Shown here piece by piece: positions 31,243 to 38,916 of a stretch of 42,346 nt of DNA. Position 1 is the first letter of the stretch. Each line of letters opens with the position of its first letter. The position numbers were made by a program, and so were the translations under genes. Source of the stretch: Lachnospiraceae bacterium (GTDB taxonomy: Bacteria; Bacillota; Clostridia; Lachnospirales; Lachnospiraceae); contig JAFZSQ010000055.1 of the NCBI GenBank assembly GCA_017619295.1, positions 1 through 42,346 of the forward strand, written 5' to 3'. The notes under the pieces are model-generated. The model had not been told where the DNA came from and searched no databases. It saw only the letters and a list, made by a program, of their open reading frames with translations.

Positions 31243-32100
31243 CTATTCGGGCTTTTCCAGGCTGATTCTGCCAAGTCGCCCTTTTCTGAAGTCATCCAAA
31301 AGAAGCATGGACGCCTTCGAAATATCCGGTTCTTCACCGGCTTTAAAACATTTTCTGTTTATTGCGATTCCCGTAAGAATATCCACATTTCCATCATCCT
31401 CGGAAATGCCGTATCGCTCGGCGAGGAGCCCTTTATAGTTGGCCTTTAAAAACTCGATTAAAGAAAGGGCAAGCTCGTCCTTGTTTAAAATATCATCATT
31501 AATGGAACCGATCATGGCAAGTCTCAGTCCCACGTCTTTATCTTCAAACTTAGGCCACAGGATTCCGGGGGTATCCAAAAGTTCCAGAGTCTTACTAAGT
31601 TTAATCCACTGTTTACCCTTTGTGACACCGGGCTTATTTCCCGTTTTGGCACAGGCTCTTCCCGCATAGGAATTAATGAATGTGGACTTGCCCACATTGG
31701 GAATACCCACAACCATTGCTCTGATGGGACGTCCTATAATGCCCCTCTTCCTGTCTCTTTCAAGCTTCTCTTTGCATGCCTCGTTAACCGCAGCCGAAAC
31801 GCTCTTAACGCCCTTTCCGGATTGGGAGTTAATCATGACAATGTTAAGGCCTTTGCTTTCAAAATACTGCATCCAGGCATTGTTAGCTCTCTCATCTGCC
31901 AAATCCGACTTGTTTAAAAGAATCAGTCTGGACTTGTTCTTCGCAAGATCATCTATATCTGGATTCCTGCTGCTTATGGGTACTCTGGCATCCAAAAGCT
32001 CAATCACCAGATCAATCAGGCCAAGGTTCTCCTGCATCATTCGCTTCGCCTTGGTCATATGTCCCGGATACCAGTTAATATTTATCTTATTATCACTCAT
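31243..32100 (-). CDS. rbgA: Ribosome biogenesis GTPase RbgA (YlqF)
   Basis: 285 aa circularly permuted GTPase: the G4 motif NKSD (about 62) comes before G1 GIPNVGKST (about 130) and G3 DTPG. N-terminal INWYPGHMTKAKR is the family signature. It acts late in 50S subunit assembly. It starts 3 nt after the first signal peptidase gene and precedes the second one. Confidence 0.97.
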   Translation of the reverse strand: MSDNKININWYPGHMTKAKRMMQENLGLIDLVIELLDARVPISSRNPDIDDLAKNKSRLILLNKSDLADERANNAWMQYFESKGLNIVMINSQSGKGVKSVSAAVNEACKEKLERDRKRGIIGRPIRAMVVGIPNVGKSTFINSYAGRACAKTGNKPGVTKGKQWIKLSKTLELLDTPGILWPKFEDKDVGLRLAMIGSINDDILNKDELALSLIEFLKANYKGLLAERYGISEDDGNVDILTGIAINRKCFKAGEEPDISKASMLLLDDFRKGRLGRISLEKPE

Positions 32101-32103
32101 AAT

Positions 32104-32688
32104 CTAATCAACAAACCCCATTTTGGCGCCGGCGACGCTCTTCTTGAACCAGGCCTTACCGATGATAAACTCTTTCTTCACCACACCGATATTGGCCGAT
32201 CTGCTGTCTTCACTGTTGTTGGCGTTGTCACCCAAAACAAAGAATTCATCACCTGCGAGAACTATTCGCTCTGCCGCAATGCCTGGATCGGAAATCTTAT
32301 CTCTTTGAATTCCGTCCACATATTCCTTGTCGTTTATAAGAAGCTTGCCGTTCACAATCTGAACGCTGTCTCCCGGAGTTCCCACAACCCTCTTAACGTA
32401 ATAATGTGAATTAACGTTACCGTTTGGGAGAAAAACAATTACATCTCCCGCTTTGGGCTGACTGAACAGGTATTTAAGTTTATTGATGTAAACGGTCTGC
32501 CCGCTGTATAAAGAAGGCTCCATGGAGTTTCCTATAACACCGGTTGTAATACCCATCATATAAACTATAACCGCAGCAATAAATGTTGTGGTAACAATAC
32601 CGAATATATAACTTATTATCTCTCTTATGAGAGCGGAACTTATTATCTTCTTTTTGGTGTAAAAACTAAGCCCTTTATGTCTGGCCAT
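32104..32688 (-). CDS. lepB: Signal peptidase I (first copy)
   Basis: 194 aa with a basic N-terminus and one TM segment (about 28-49). Catalytic Ser is in GNSMEPSLYSG and Lys in YVKRVVGTPGDSV; VLGDNANNSEDSR is the conserved late box. The protein is close in layout to the second copy but not identical. It is the first gene of the operon driven by the promoter at 32720. Two type I signal peptidases around rbgA suggest heavy secretion load. Confidence 0.95.
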   Translation of the reverse strand: MARHKGLSFYTKKKIISSALIREIISYIFGIVTTTFIAAVIVYMMGITTGVIGNSMEPSLYSGQTVYINKLKYLFSQPKAGDVIVFLPNGNVNSHYYVKRVVGTPGDSVQIVNGKLLINDKEYVDGIQRDKISDPGIAAERIVLAGDEFFVLGDNANNSEDSRSANIGVVKKEFIIGKAWFKKSVAGAKMGFVD

Positions 32689-32719
32689 ATATCGATTCTC
32701 CTACGCTTAAACAACAAAA

Positions 32720-32728
32720 ATTATACCA
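32720..32728 (-). promoter_or_regulatory. Extended -10 promoter of the lepB-rbgA-rnhB operon
   Basis: TGGTATAAT on the minus strand (TGn plus consensus TATAAT) ends about 31 nt before the lepB ATG and lies downstream of the rplS terminator. The -35 region is not consensus. Confidence 0.55.
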
Positions 32729-32783
32729 TATCTAGGCACAAAAATCGATAGAGGCATCTATTAAAAAAGTATTAAGAAGCAAC

Positions 32784-32814
32784 AAAAAAGCGCCTGCAGA
32801 TTACTGCAAGCGCT
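32784..32814 (-). terminator. Terminator of the ffh-rplS operon
   Basis: On the minus strand an 11-bp stem (AGCGCTTGCAG, loop TAAT, CTGCAGGCGCT, one G-T pair) is followed by TTTTTG. It lies 13 nt past the rplS stop codon. Confidence 0.92.
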
Positions 32815-32826
32815 CTTAAGAACAAA

Positions 32827-33174
32827 CTAACGAACTAACTCTTTAACCTTAGCTCTCTTACCTACACGATCTCTTAAGTATGTAAGTTTAGCACGTCTTA
32901 CTTTACCCTTTCTTACAACTTCGATCTTCTCTACGTTAGGGGAGTGAAGAGGCCAAGTCTTCTCTACGCCAACACCATTTGAGTTCTTACGAACTGTGAA
33001 TGTCTCACGGCTGCTTCCGCCCTGGCGCTTAATAACGGTACCTTCGAAAATCTGAATTCTCTCACGGTTACCCTCTTTAATCTTACCGTAAACCTTAACT
33101 GTATCACCTACGTTAAACTCATCCACGGTAGCTTTTAACTGTTCTGCTTCGATGTTCTTAATAATTTCGTTCAT
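32827..33174 (-). CDS. rplS: 50S ribosomal protein L19
   Basis: 115 aa. The second of two adjacent ATGs was chosen because AAGGAG is then 7-8 nt upstream. Family segments are clear: [41 protein letters not shown], and [20 protein letters not shown]. It sits at the 16S-23S subunit interface. It ends the ylxM-ffh-rpsP-khpA-rimM-trmD-rplS operon. Confidence 0.98.
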   Translation of the reverse strand: MNEIIKNIEAEQLKATVDEFNVGDTVKVYGKIKEGNRERIQIFEGTVIKRQGGSSRETFTVRKNSNGVGVEKTWPLHSPNVEKIEVVRKGKVRRAKLTYLRDRVGKRAKVKELVR

Positions 33175-33255
33175 CATAAATCTCCTTGTTTAATGGATGT
33201 TCTTAATACGTATGTGTAACAGAGGACCATCTATTTCTATAGCAACGTTAATACT

Positions 33256-34446
33256 TTAGCACAAAGGTTCACAAAAGTAAAGGCTTTTTTTACTTATTCT
33301 GAACTGTAATTTCTCATATACTGACAGGGTTTCCGCTTCATTTACAGGCACGAGCTTAATGGGTAACTCTCCGGTAAGAAGCAAATCGTTGATTTCGTTT
33401 CTGATATTCCCTGTAACGTCGTCTACGACTTCCTTTGTACCAATGGGTACTCCCCTGGTATAAGCCACTTCCTTATACTCTCCGGAAAGCTTGAAACCTT
33501 GCTCCAAAAGAGGCCCCGGATTCGTACCTCTTAACAATACAGGAACCTTATCCAATCCATTTTCTTTGGCAAAATCATAAAACTCTCCGATTCCGGCCAC
33601 ATCTTTTGCGTAGAGGAGAACTTTGGTTTTTGCCGTATCAACAAGGGCCACTGCCCCATTAGAATCATATATAACTCTTAACCTGTTAAGCCTTATGGCT
33701 TCGGTCATATCGGAATTTATTGCCTTTTCGGCATTGAGATACTTAATGATTTCGCATTCTCTCTCATACTTGGCATATAAATCGGGGCGCTTTCTTGCGG
33801 TTCTTTCTTTGGCCGTTTCAAGGCGCCACTTCTCAATTTCTTTGTGGTTTCCCGAAAGCAAAACCTCGGGAACACCTTTCCCCATCCATACTTCAGGCCT
33901 TGAATACTGGGGGTATTCCAAAAGGTTACCTGAAAAGCTCTCAATTACACCTGAGTCCTCATTGCTAAGGACCCCCGGAACAAGGCGCGAAACCGCATCA
34001 ATCACAATCATGGCAGCCATCTCGCCGCCGGTTAATACATAGTCGCCTATGGAAATCTCGTCAGTCACTATCTCCTCAAGAACTCTCTCATCAATTCCCT
34101 CGTAATGACCGCAAAGGAAAATCAGGTCTTCCTCACCGGCAAGTTCCTCGGCAATACGCTGATTAAAGGTTCTTCCCTGAGGGGTCATAAATATAACCCT
34201 TGCATCGTGTCCGATACGCTCTTTCACAGCTTTGGCGCAATCAAACACCGGCTGTGCCTGCATAAGCATGCCTGCGCCGCCTCCATAAGGATAATCGTCA
34301 ACTTTCCTGTGCTTATCGGTTGTATAATCCCTGATATCATAGGTGTTGATGCTTATGTAATTGTTTTCCACTGCTCTTCCGATAATGCTGGTCATAAGGC
34401 CATTCTTCACCATATCCGGAAAAAGCGTCATAACATGGAAATTCAT
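33256..34446 (-). CDS. trmD: tRNA (guanine37-N1)-methyltransferase TrmD with a C-terminal extension
   Basis: 396 aa against the usual 240-255. Residues 1-235 are a normal SPOUT knot enzyme: HVMTLFP, DDYPYGGGAGM, LCGHYEGIDERV and GDYVLTGGEMA, which bind S-adenosylmethionine, and the late KRPDLYAKYE. It methylates G37 of tRNA to prevent frameshifting. The remaining 160 residues form an added domain with YEKLQFR near its end, faintly like the last strand of GNAT acetyltransferases. The last ten residues follow an A7 run and may be the product of a small frameshift. It starts 7 nt after rimM. Confidence 0.95.
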   Translation of the reverse strand: MNFHVMTLFPDMVKNGLMTSIIGRAVENNYISINTYDIRDYTTDKHRKVDDYPYGGGAGMLMQAQPVFDCAKAVKERIGHDARVIFMTPQGRTFNQRIAEELAGEEDLIFLCGHYEGIDERVLEEIVTDEISIGDYVLTGGEMAAMIVIDAVSRLVPGVLSNEDSGVIESFSGNLLEYPQYSRPEVWMGKGVPEVLLSGNHKEIEKWRLETAKERTARKRPDLYAKYERECEIIKYLNAEKAINSDMTEAIRLNRLRVIYDSNGAVALVDTAKTKVLLYAKDVAGIGEFYDFAKENGLDKVPVLLRGTNPGPLLEQGFKLSGEYKEVAYTRGVPIGTKEVVDDVTGNIRNEINDLLLTGELPIKLVPVNEAETLSVYEKLQFRISKKSLYFCEPLC

Positions 34447-34453
34447 AGACCTC

Positions 34454-34966
34454 CTAAATATCCATTAAGCCGTCCATTACATGAACGATTACTTTGCCTT
34501 CCTCAACATTAACTTCCTTGACGCACTCTTTGATGGCAGGGAAAAGAACCTCCTTCTCATCGGAGACTTTTACCACATACACGTCGTTTGCGCCTGTCTG
34601 CATAACTTCTGTAAGCTCGCCGATTTCATTGCCTTCATCGTCAAAGACCTTACATCCCATTAAATCAGCAATAAAATACTCGTCCTTTTTGAGCTTTACC
34701 GCATTTTCCCTGGTAACATAAAGGCTCTTCTTGCGATACTTTTCTATGCTTTCAATGGAATCATATCCCTCAAATTTGAGTATAACAAACTGTTTGAAGA
34801 ATTTGACTCCCTCAACTTTCAAATCAATATTTTCCTTGCCCGTATCAAGAATTACGGACATGTTCTTCTTAAATCTTTTAACATCACTGGTGGTGGGAAA
34901 AACCTTTACCTCTCCTCTAACACCGTGAGTTTGTGTAATAACACCTACCTGAAATCTGTCTTCCAT
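34454..34966 (-). CDS. rimM: 16S rRNA processing protein RimM
   Basis: 170 aa from the ATG ending at 34966, which has AAGGGA just upstream; the upstream extension is not supported. The N-terminal RimM barrel begins VGVITQTHGVRGEVKVFP, and the PRC-barrel half has DLMGCKVFDDEGNEIGEL and ANDVYVV with LFPAIKECV. It binds ribosomal protein S19 and helps mature the 30S head. It lies between khpA and trmD. Confidence 0.96.
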   Translation of the reverse strand: MEDRFQVGVITQTHGVRGEVKVFPTTSDVKRFKKNMSVILDTGKENIDLKVEGVKFFKQFVILKFEGYDSIESIEKYRKKSLYVTRENAVKLKKDEYFIADLMGCKVFDDEGNEIGELTEVMQTGANDVYVVKVSDEKEVLFPAIKECVKEVNVEEGKVIVHVMDGLMDI

Positions 34967-34990
34967 ATTTCCCTTTTCATTCAAGTGCAA

Positions 34991-35016
34991 TAAAGGGGCA
35001 TAAAAATGCCCCTTTA
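34991..35016 (-). terminator. Hairpin between khpA and rimM, possible attenuator
   Basis: A perfect 11-bp stem (34991-35001 with 35006-35016, loop of four) sits between the khpA stop and the rimM start. On the minus strand only TTGC follows the stem, so it may thin transcription or stabilise the upstream mRNA rather than stop it. Confidence 0.55.
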
Positions 35017-35024
35017 ACTACTGA

Positions 35025-35255
35025 CTAGTCTTCAATATCAACGTCAACTCTAACGTTGTCCTTAGAAGATGCCGCTTTAACAACGGCACGGATTGCTTTA
35101 GCAATACGACCCTGCTTGCCGATAACCTTACCCATATCGGAAGGTGCAACCTTGAGCTTAACTTTAACTGTCTTGCCCTCGGTAGACTCGGTAACAACCA
35201 CATCATCAGGGTTGTCAACAAGGGCTTTTGCCATAACCTCTACCAATTCCTTCAT
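35025..35255 (-). CDS. khpA: KH-domain RNA-binding protein KhpA
   Basis: 76 aa single KH domain with the RNA-contact loop GKVIGKQGRIAKAIR (GxxG as GKQG). It binds small and messenger RNAs, usually together with KhpB (Jag), which is not in this window. It lies between rpsP and rimM, its normal place in Firmicutes. Confidence 0.96.
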   Translation of the reverse strand: MKELVEVMAKALVDNPDDVVVTESTEGKTVKVKLKVAPSDMGKVIGKQGRIAKAIRAVVKAASSKDNVRVDVDIED

Positions 35256-35294
35256 ATTGTTTTACCTCCGGGTTAATTTCGAAAAAAGATTAAA

Positions 35295-35540
35295 TTACTT
35301 CTCGATGCCGGCTGCTTTAAGGATCTTGCCAACTACCTCTGTGGGCTGTGCGCCGTTTGCTAACCACTTCTTAGCAAGCTCAGCGTCTACCTTGAATGTA
35401 GAAGGATCTGTAGAAGGATCATATGTACCAATCTCCTCGATGAAACGACCATCTCTGGGAGATCTTGAATCTGCTACGATGATTCTGTAAAGGGGTGCCT
35501 TTTTCTGACCCATTCTTCTTAATCTGATTTTAACTGCCAT
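35295..35540 (-). CDS. rpsP: 30S ribosomal protein S16
   Basis: 81 aa, full length. The start [20 protein letters not shown] and the following [20 protein letters not shown] are the family signature. GGAGG precedes the ATG. The 79-nt gap to ffh contains TATAAATAAT-like sequence but no convincing promoter. Confidence 0.98.
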   Translation of the reverse strand: MAVKIRLRRMGQKKAPLYRIIVADSRSPRDGRFIEEIGTYDPSTDPSTFKVDAELAKKWLANGAQPTEVVGKILKAAGIEK

Positions 35541-35619
35541 TTTTTTACCTCCGTAAAAACTAATTGATATTATTATTTATAGACGATAAAGAGTTCATAT
35601 TCTCTATATCTCAAATTAA

Positions 35620-37002
35620 CTAAAAGGGAAATCTTCCGCCTTTTCCCATTCCGCCGAACATCCCGCCAAGTCCTCCGAAGCCGCCGTGCTTCTTTCCGCC
35701 ACCAAACTGCTTCATGAGCTTCTGTGTCTGTTCGAACTGCTTGATGAATCGGTTAACCTCGGCAATGTCAACTCCTGCGCCCTTGGCGATTCTGAACTTT
35801 CTCTGAGGATTGAGAAGCTTAGGATCTCTTCTTTCCTTCTTTGTCATTGAAAGGACAATCGCTTCGGTATGAGCAAGCTGCTTGTCATTAACCATGGATT
35901 CAATATCGCCCATCTTTGATCCCATTCCGGGCATCATACCAAGAATTGAACCGATGCCACCCATGGAACGCATCTGCTTCATGGAATCAAGGTAATCCTC
36001 AAAGTCGAATTTGCCTTTCTTAAGGCGGGACATCTTATCCTTTTCGGCCTGCTCATCAAGCTCAAGATTGGCCTCAGATACCTTATCGATAAGGGAAAGC
36101 ACATCTCCCATACCAAGAATTCTGCTTGCCATTCTGTCGGGATAAAACTGTTCCAAATCGGAAAGCTTTTCACCCATACCCACGAACAATATAGGCTTTC
36201 CGGTAACAGCCTTAACTGATAAAGCCGCACCACCTCTTGTATCGCCATCCATCTTGGAAAGAACAACACCGTCGATTCCGATTCGGCTGTTGAATTCCTC
36301 GGCAACATTTACCGCATCCTGACCAGTCATGGCATCCACAACAAGAAGCGTCTGATGTACGTCAACCTTCTCCTTGATATCAACCAATTCCTGCATCAGT
36401 TCCTCATCTACATGAAGACGACCGGCTGTATCGAGAATTACAACGTTATAGCCTTCCTTTGTAGCCTTGGCAATTGCCGATTCGGCAATCTCCCAGGGCT
36501 TATAATCCGTACCCATGTCAAAAACATCGACATTCTGCTTCTCACCGTTAATTCTTAACTGATCAATAGCAGCGGGTCTGTATATATCACATGCAACAAG
36601 CAAAGGCTTCTTACCTTTGGTCTTAAGTTTGCCTGCAATCTTTGCTGTGGAGGTTGTCTTACCTGAACCCTGAAGACCGCACATCATAATAACTGTAACA
36701 GCCTTGCCGGGTTGAAACGCCAGCTCTGTGGTCTCATTACCCATAAGGGCAACAAGTTCTTCATTAACTATCTTTATAACCATCTGGCCGGGGTTAAGTC
36801 CGTTCATAACCTCTTCGCCGATGGCTCTCTCTTCAACTGATTTAATAAACTGCTTAACAACCTTGAAGTTAACATCCGCTTCAAGAAGTGCCATCTTAAC
36901 CTCTTTAAGAGCGGCTCTTACATCTACTTCGTTAAGTCTTCCCTTGCTTCTGAGGTTCTTGAAAACATTCTGCAGTTTATTTGATAAGCTTTCAAATGCC
37001 AT
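35620..37002 (-). CDS. ffh: Signal recognition particle GTPase Ffh
   Basis: 460 aa. N domain (about 1-90), then the G domain with GLQGSGKTTSTAKIAGKL, DTAGRLHVDEEL and SKMDGDTRGGAALS. The methionine-rich M domain begins near residue 310 (GGIGSILGMMPGMGSKMG) and ends in a Gly-rich tail (GGGKKHGG). Ffh binds 4.5S RNA and signal sequences and delivers nascent membrane proteins to FtsY. It follows ylxM by 10 nt. Its RNA partner gene is not in the window. Confidence 0.98.
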   Translation of the reverse strand: MAFESLSNKLQNVFKNLRSKGRLNEVDVRAALKEVKMALLEADVNFKVVKQFIKSVEERAIGEEVMNGLNPGQMVIKIVNEELVALMGNETTELAFQPGKAVTVIMMCGLQGSGKTTSTAKIAGKLKTKGKKPLLVACDIYRPAAIDQLRINGEKQNVDVFDMGTDYKPWEIAESAIAKATKEGYNVVILDTAGRLHVDEELMQELVDIKEKVDVHQTLLVVDAMTGQDAVNVAEEFNSRIGIDGVVLSKMDGDTRGGAALSVKAVTGKPILFVGMGEKLSDLEQFYPDRMASRILGMGDVLSLIDKVSEANLELDEQAEKDKMSRLKKGKFDFEDYLDSMKQMRSMGGIGSILGMMPGMGSKMGDIESMVNDKQLAHTEAIVLSMTKKERRDPKLLNPQRKFRIAKGAGVDIAEVNRFIKQFEQTQKLMKQFGGGKKHGGFGGLGGMFGGMGKGGRFPF

Positions 37003-37012
37003 GTATTGATCC

Positions 37013-37327
37013 TTATATTAACTCTCTTATGTCCTTAAGCTTTGATAAAGCTTCCCCCGGAAGATTCATCTTATCAAGTTCATCCAAAAGCTTGGATGCT
37101 TTATTGCCTCTCTCAATAAGCTTAAGTTTCTCTTCATATTCCGAAAGAGTCTTGTCACATCTCTTGACGAGATCATGCACTCCCTGCTTACTTATGCCCT
37201 CATCCTCGGCAATCTCATTTAAGGACAAATTATTGTATACAACATCTTCGTAAATTTTCTTCTGATGCTCTGTCAAAAGCTCTCCATAATAATCATAGAG
37301 AAGGCCTTGTTCAACGATTTTTTCCAT
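37013..37327 (-). CDS. ylxM: YlxM-family helix-turn-helix protein
   Basis: 104 aa from the ATG ending at 37327 with GAGGG 7 nt upstream; the longer ORF start would run through the promoter. A sigma region 4-like HTH is visible: [39 protein letters not shown]-type pattern. YlxM is found just before ffh in Firmicutes and modulates the SRP pathway. It is the first gene of the operon. Confidence 0.92.
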   Translation of the reverse strand: MEKIVEQGLLYDYYGELLTEHQKKIYEDVVYNNLSLNEIAEDEGISKQGVHDLVKRCDKTLSEYEEKLKLIERGNKASKLLDELDKMNLPGEALSKLKDIRELI

Positions 37328-37361
37328 AGTGAAACCCTCGCAACATTTTGACACCTTTCCT

Positions 37362-37390
37362 ATAATACATAAACAATAAAGGCTTGTCAA
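37362..37390 (-). promoter_or_regulatory. Near-consensus sigma-A promoter of the ylxM-ffh operon
   Basis: TTGACA (37390-37385), a 17-nt spacer, and TATTAT (37367-37362) on the minus strand. The -35 hexamer is a perfect match and lies inside the 3' arm of the flavodoxin-side terminator hairpin. Confidence 0.85.
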
Positions 37391-37413
37391 GTATTTTTAC
37401 TTGACAAGCCTTT
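37378..37413 (-). terminator. Terminator downstream of the flavodoxin gene
   Basis: A perfect 16-bp stem (37378-37393 with 37398-37413, loop of four) begins 7 nt past the flavodoxin stop. The T-run after it is weak (ATTGTTTATG). Confidence 0.75.
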
Positions 37414-37419
37414 GAAATT

Positions 37420-37896
37420 TTAAATAAACTGGGAAGCCCATTCTTTAAGAGTTGTGCTTCTTACTATTCTCTTAAAGCGTTTGCCTTCCTTCACATTGGC
37501 ACCGGGAGCAAGTTTCTCGATATTCTTGCCCGATTCTCCGATATCGCTTCCGCCTGAGGTGCAGAAAGGAATAATGGTTTTGCCCTTGAAATCATATGAT
37601 TCCATGAATGTGTCGATTATTGATGGCTCTCTGTACCACCAAATGGGAAATCCAAGGAAAATCACTTTGTAATCTTCCATGTTTTGAAGCTTGTTCGCTA
37701 TTTCAGGTCTTGAACTCTTATCGTTCATTTCCACGCTGCTTCGGCTGTTCTTGTTCATCCAGTTAAGATCTGCCGACTTATACGGAATCTTTGGTGTGAT
37801 TGGATAAACATCGGCTTCAATAGCCTTGGCAATCTTAATAGCAATCTTGCCTGTGGTTCCCCCGGCGCTGAAATACGCCACCAAAATTTTACTCAT
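37420..37896 (-). CDS. Flavodoxin
   Basis: 158 aa. The FMN phosphate-binding loop is FSAGGTTGKIA (about 9-19), FPIWWYREPS (about 82-91) carries the aromatic isoalloxazine contacts, and FCTSGGSDIGESG is the third loop. It transfers electrons in the cytoplasm; related members are annotated as flavodoxin or NADPH-dependent reductase partners. An AAGGAAG precedes the ATG, 22 nt after the sugar-binding protein gene, so it may be a passenger of that transcript. Confidence 0.92.
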   Translation of the reverse strand: MSKILVAYFSAGGTTGKIAIKIAKAIEADVYPITPKIPYKSADLNWMNKNSRSSVEMNDKSSRPEIANKLQNMEDYKVIFLGFPIWWYREPSIIDTFMESYDFKGKTIIPFCTSGGSDIGESGKNIEKLAPGANVKEGKRFKRIVRSTTLKEWASQFI

Positions 37897-37918
37897 GTAT
37901 TTATACTTCCTTGGTTAT

Positions 37919-38905
37919 TTATTTGAGGCTTCCTACATTGTCCTTTGTAACAGGAACAAAAGGTACCCAAACATATTTTAGATTATCTGTTGAACCCTCA
38001 ACATCCTTCAAAGAACCACCGCTGCCCAAAGCCAATGCCGCATCTATCGCTGCATTACCCTGGCCTGCCGTATCCTGAAGAACTGTCATGTACATATCGC
38101 CATCGGCAACTGCCTGACGCCCGTCAGCTGTAGCATCGATTCCTGCCACAAGATACTGATGTGTATCGTATCCATTATCCTTAAGCCAGTTGATTGCACC
38201 GATTGCCATAGGGTCGTTATTAGCTATGATACAGTCAAAATGCTGCTCGGTCAATTTAAACATGTCAAGTTTTTCGTATGCCAATGTGTCTGACCAGGTT
38301 GCATAATCGCAGAATACTACATTCAAATCTACTCCATTATCCCAGAAGAAATATTTAACAGCATCCGTTCTGGGTTCAACTGCAGAATGTCCCTGGTCTC
38401 CTTTGAGAAGAATAACGTCAAGCTTAGAAGGTTTTCCAAGTCCATTCCAAATATATTCTGCCTGGAATCTTCCGGCATCCTGCTCGAAAGACCCAACATA
38501 GATATACTTGTCAGGCTTTAAGAAACTCTCTGATGGCTCATTATTGATAAATACAATAGGAAGGTCGCCTGCCGCTGCTTCCATCTGCAGTGTTGTTGAA
38601 GCATCTGCCAGTCGGCAAATGATAGCAGAATATCCTGCTTTGGCTGCATCTTCCAACTGCTGTTTCTGAACATCCGTGCTGTTTCCGGCATAAACAATAT
38701 CGATGCTGATGCCATCTTTGTTTGCTCTCTCCTGCATTGCTTCCACAAGTGAAATCAGGAATGTATCTGTATCATCGTGAAGGGCTAAAAGAATCTTTCC
38801 TTTTCCTCCTCCGCCTGCAGAGGAAGCTCCACATCCACATACGGAAACGGCCATAAGCACCGTAACCATCAAAACAACAATTGTCTTTTTCAAAACGTTA
38901 CTCAT
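37919..38905 (-). CDS. Sugar-binding lipoprotein (periplasmic-binding-protein type 1, MglB-like)
   Basis: 328 aa. The signal peptide ends in a lipobox-like VCGC with Cys25 the probable lipid anchor. The mature protein has the type 1 periplasmic-binding fold pattern: two matched lobes, IVFINNEPS, IIANNDPMAIGAINWL, VAGIDAT and VLQDTAGQG. This is close to the galactose/glucose-binding protein of the Mgl system. No ABC ATPase or permease gene is near. It is 11 nt downstream of the chemoreceptor gene, so it may present sugar to that receptor as a chemotaxis ligand carrier. The ligand is inferred from family only. Confidence 0.9.
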   Translation of the reverse strand: MSNVLKKTIVVLMVTVLMAVSVCGCGASSAGGGGKGKILLALHDDTDTFLISLVEAMQERANKDGISIDIVYAGNSTDVQKQQLEDAAKAGYSAIICRLADASTTLQMEAAAGDLPIVFINNEPSESFLKPDKYIYVGSFEQDAGRFQAEYIWNGLGKPSKLDVILLKGDQGHSAVEPRTDAVKYFFWDNGVDLNVVFCDYATWSDTLAYEKLDMFKLTEQHFDCIIANNDPMAIGAINWLKDNGYDTHQYLVAGIDATADGRQAVADGDMYMTVLQDTAGQGNAAIDAALALGSGGSLKDVEGSTDNLKYVWVPFVPVTKDNVGSLK

Positions 38906-38916
38906 GCTGCCACCTC

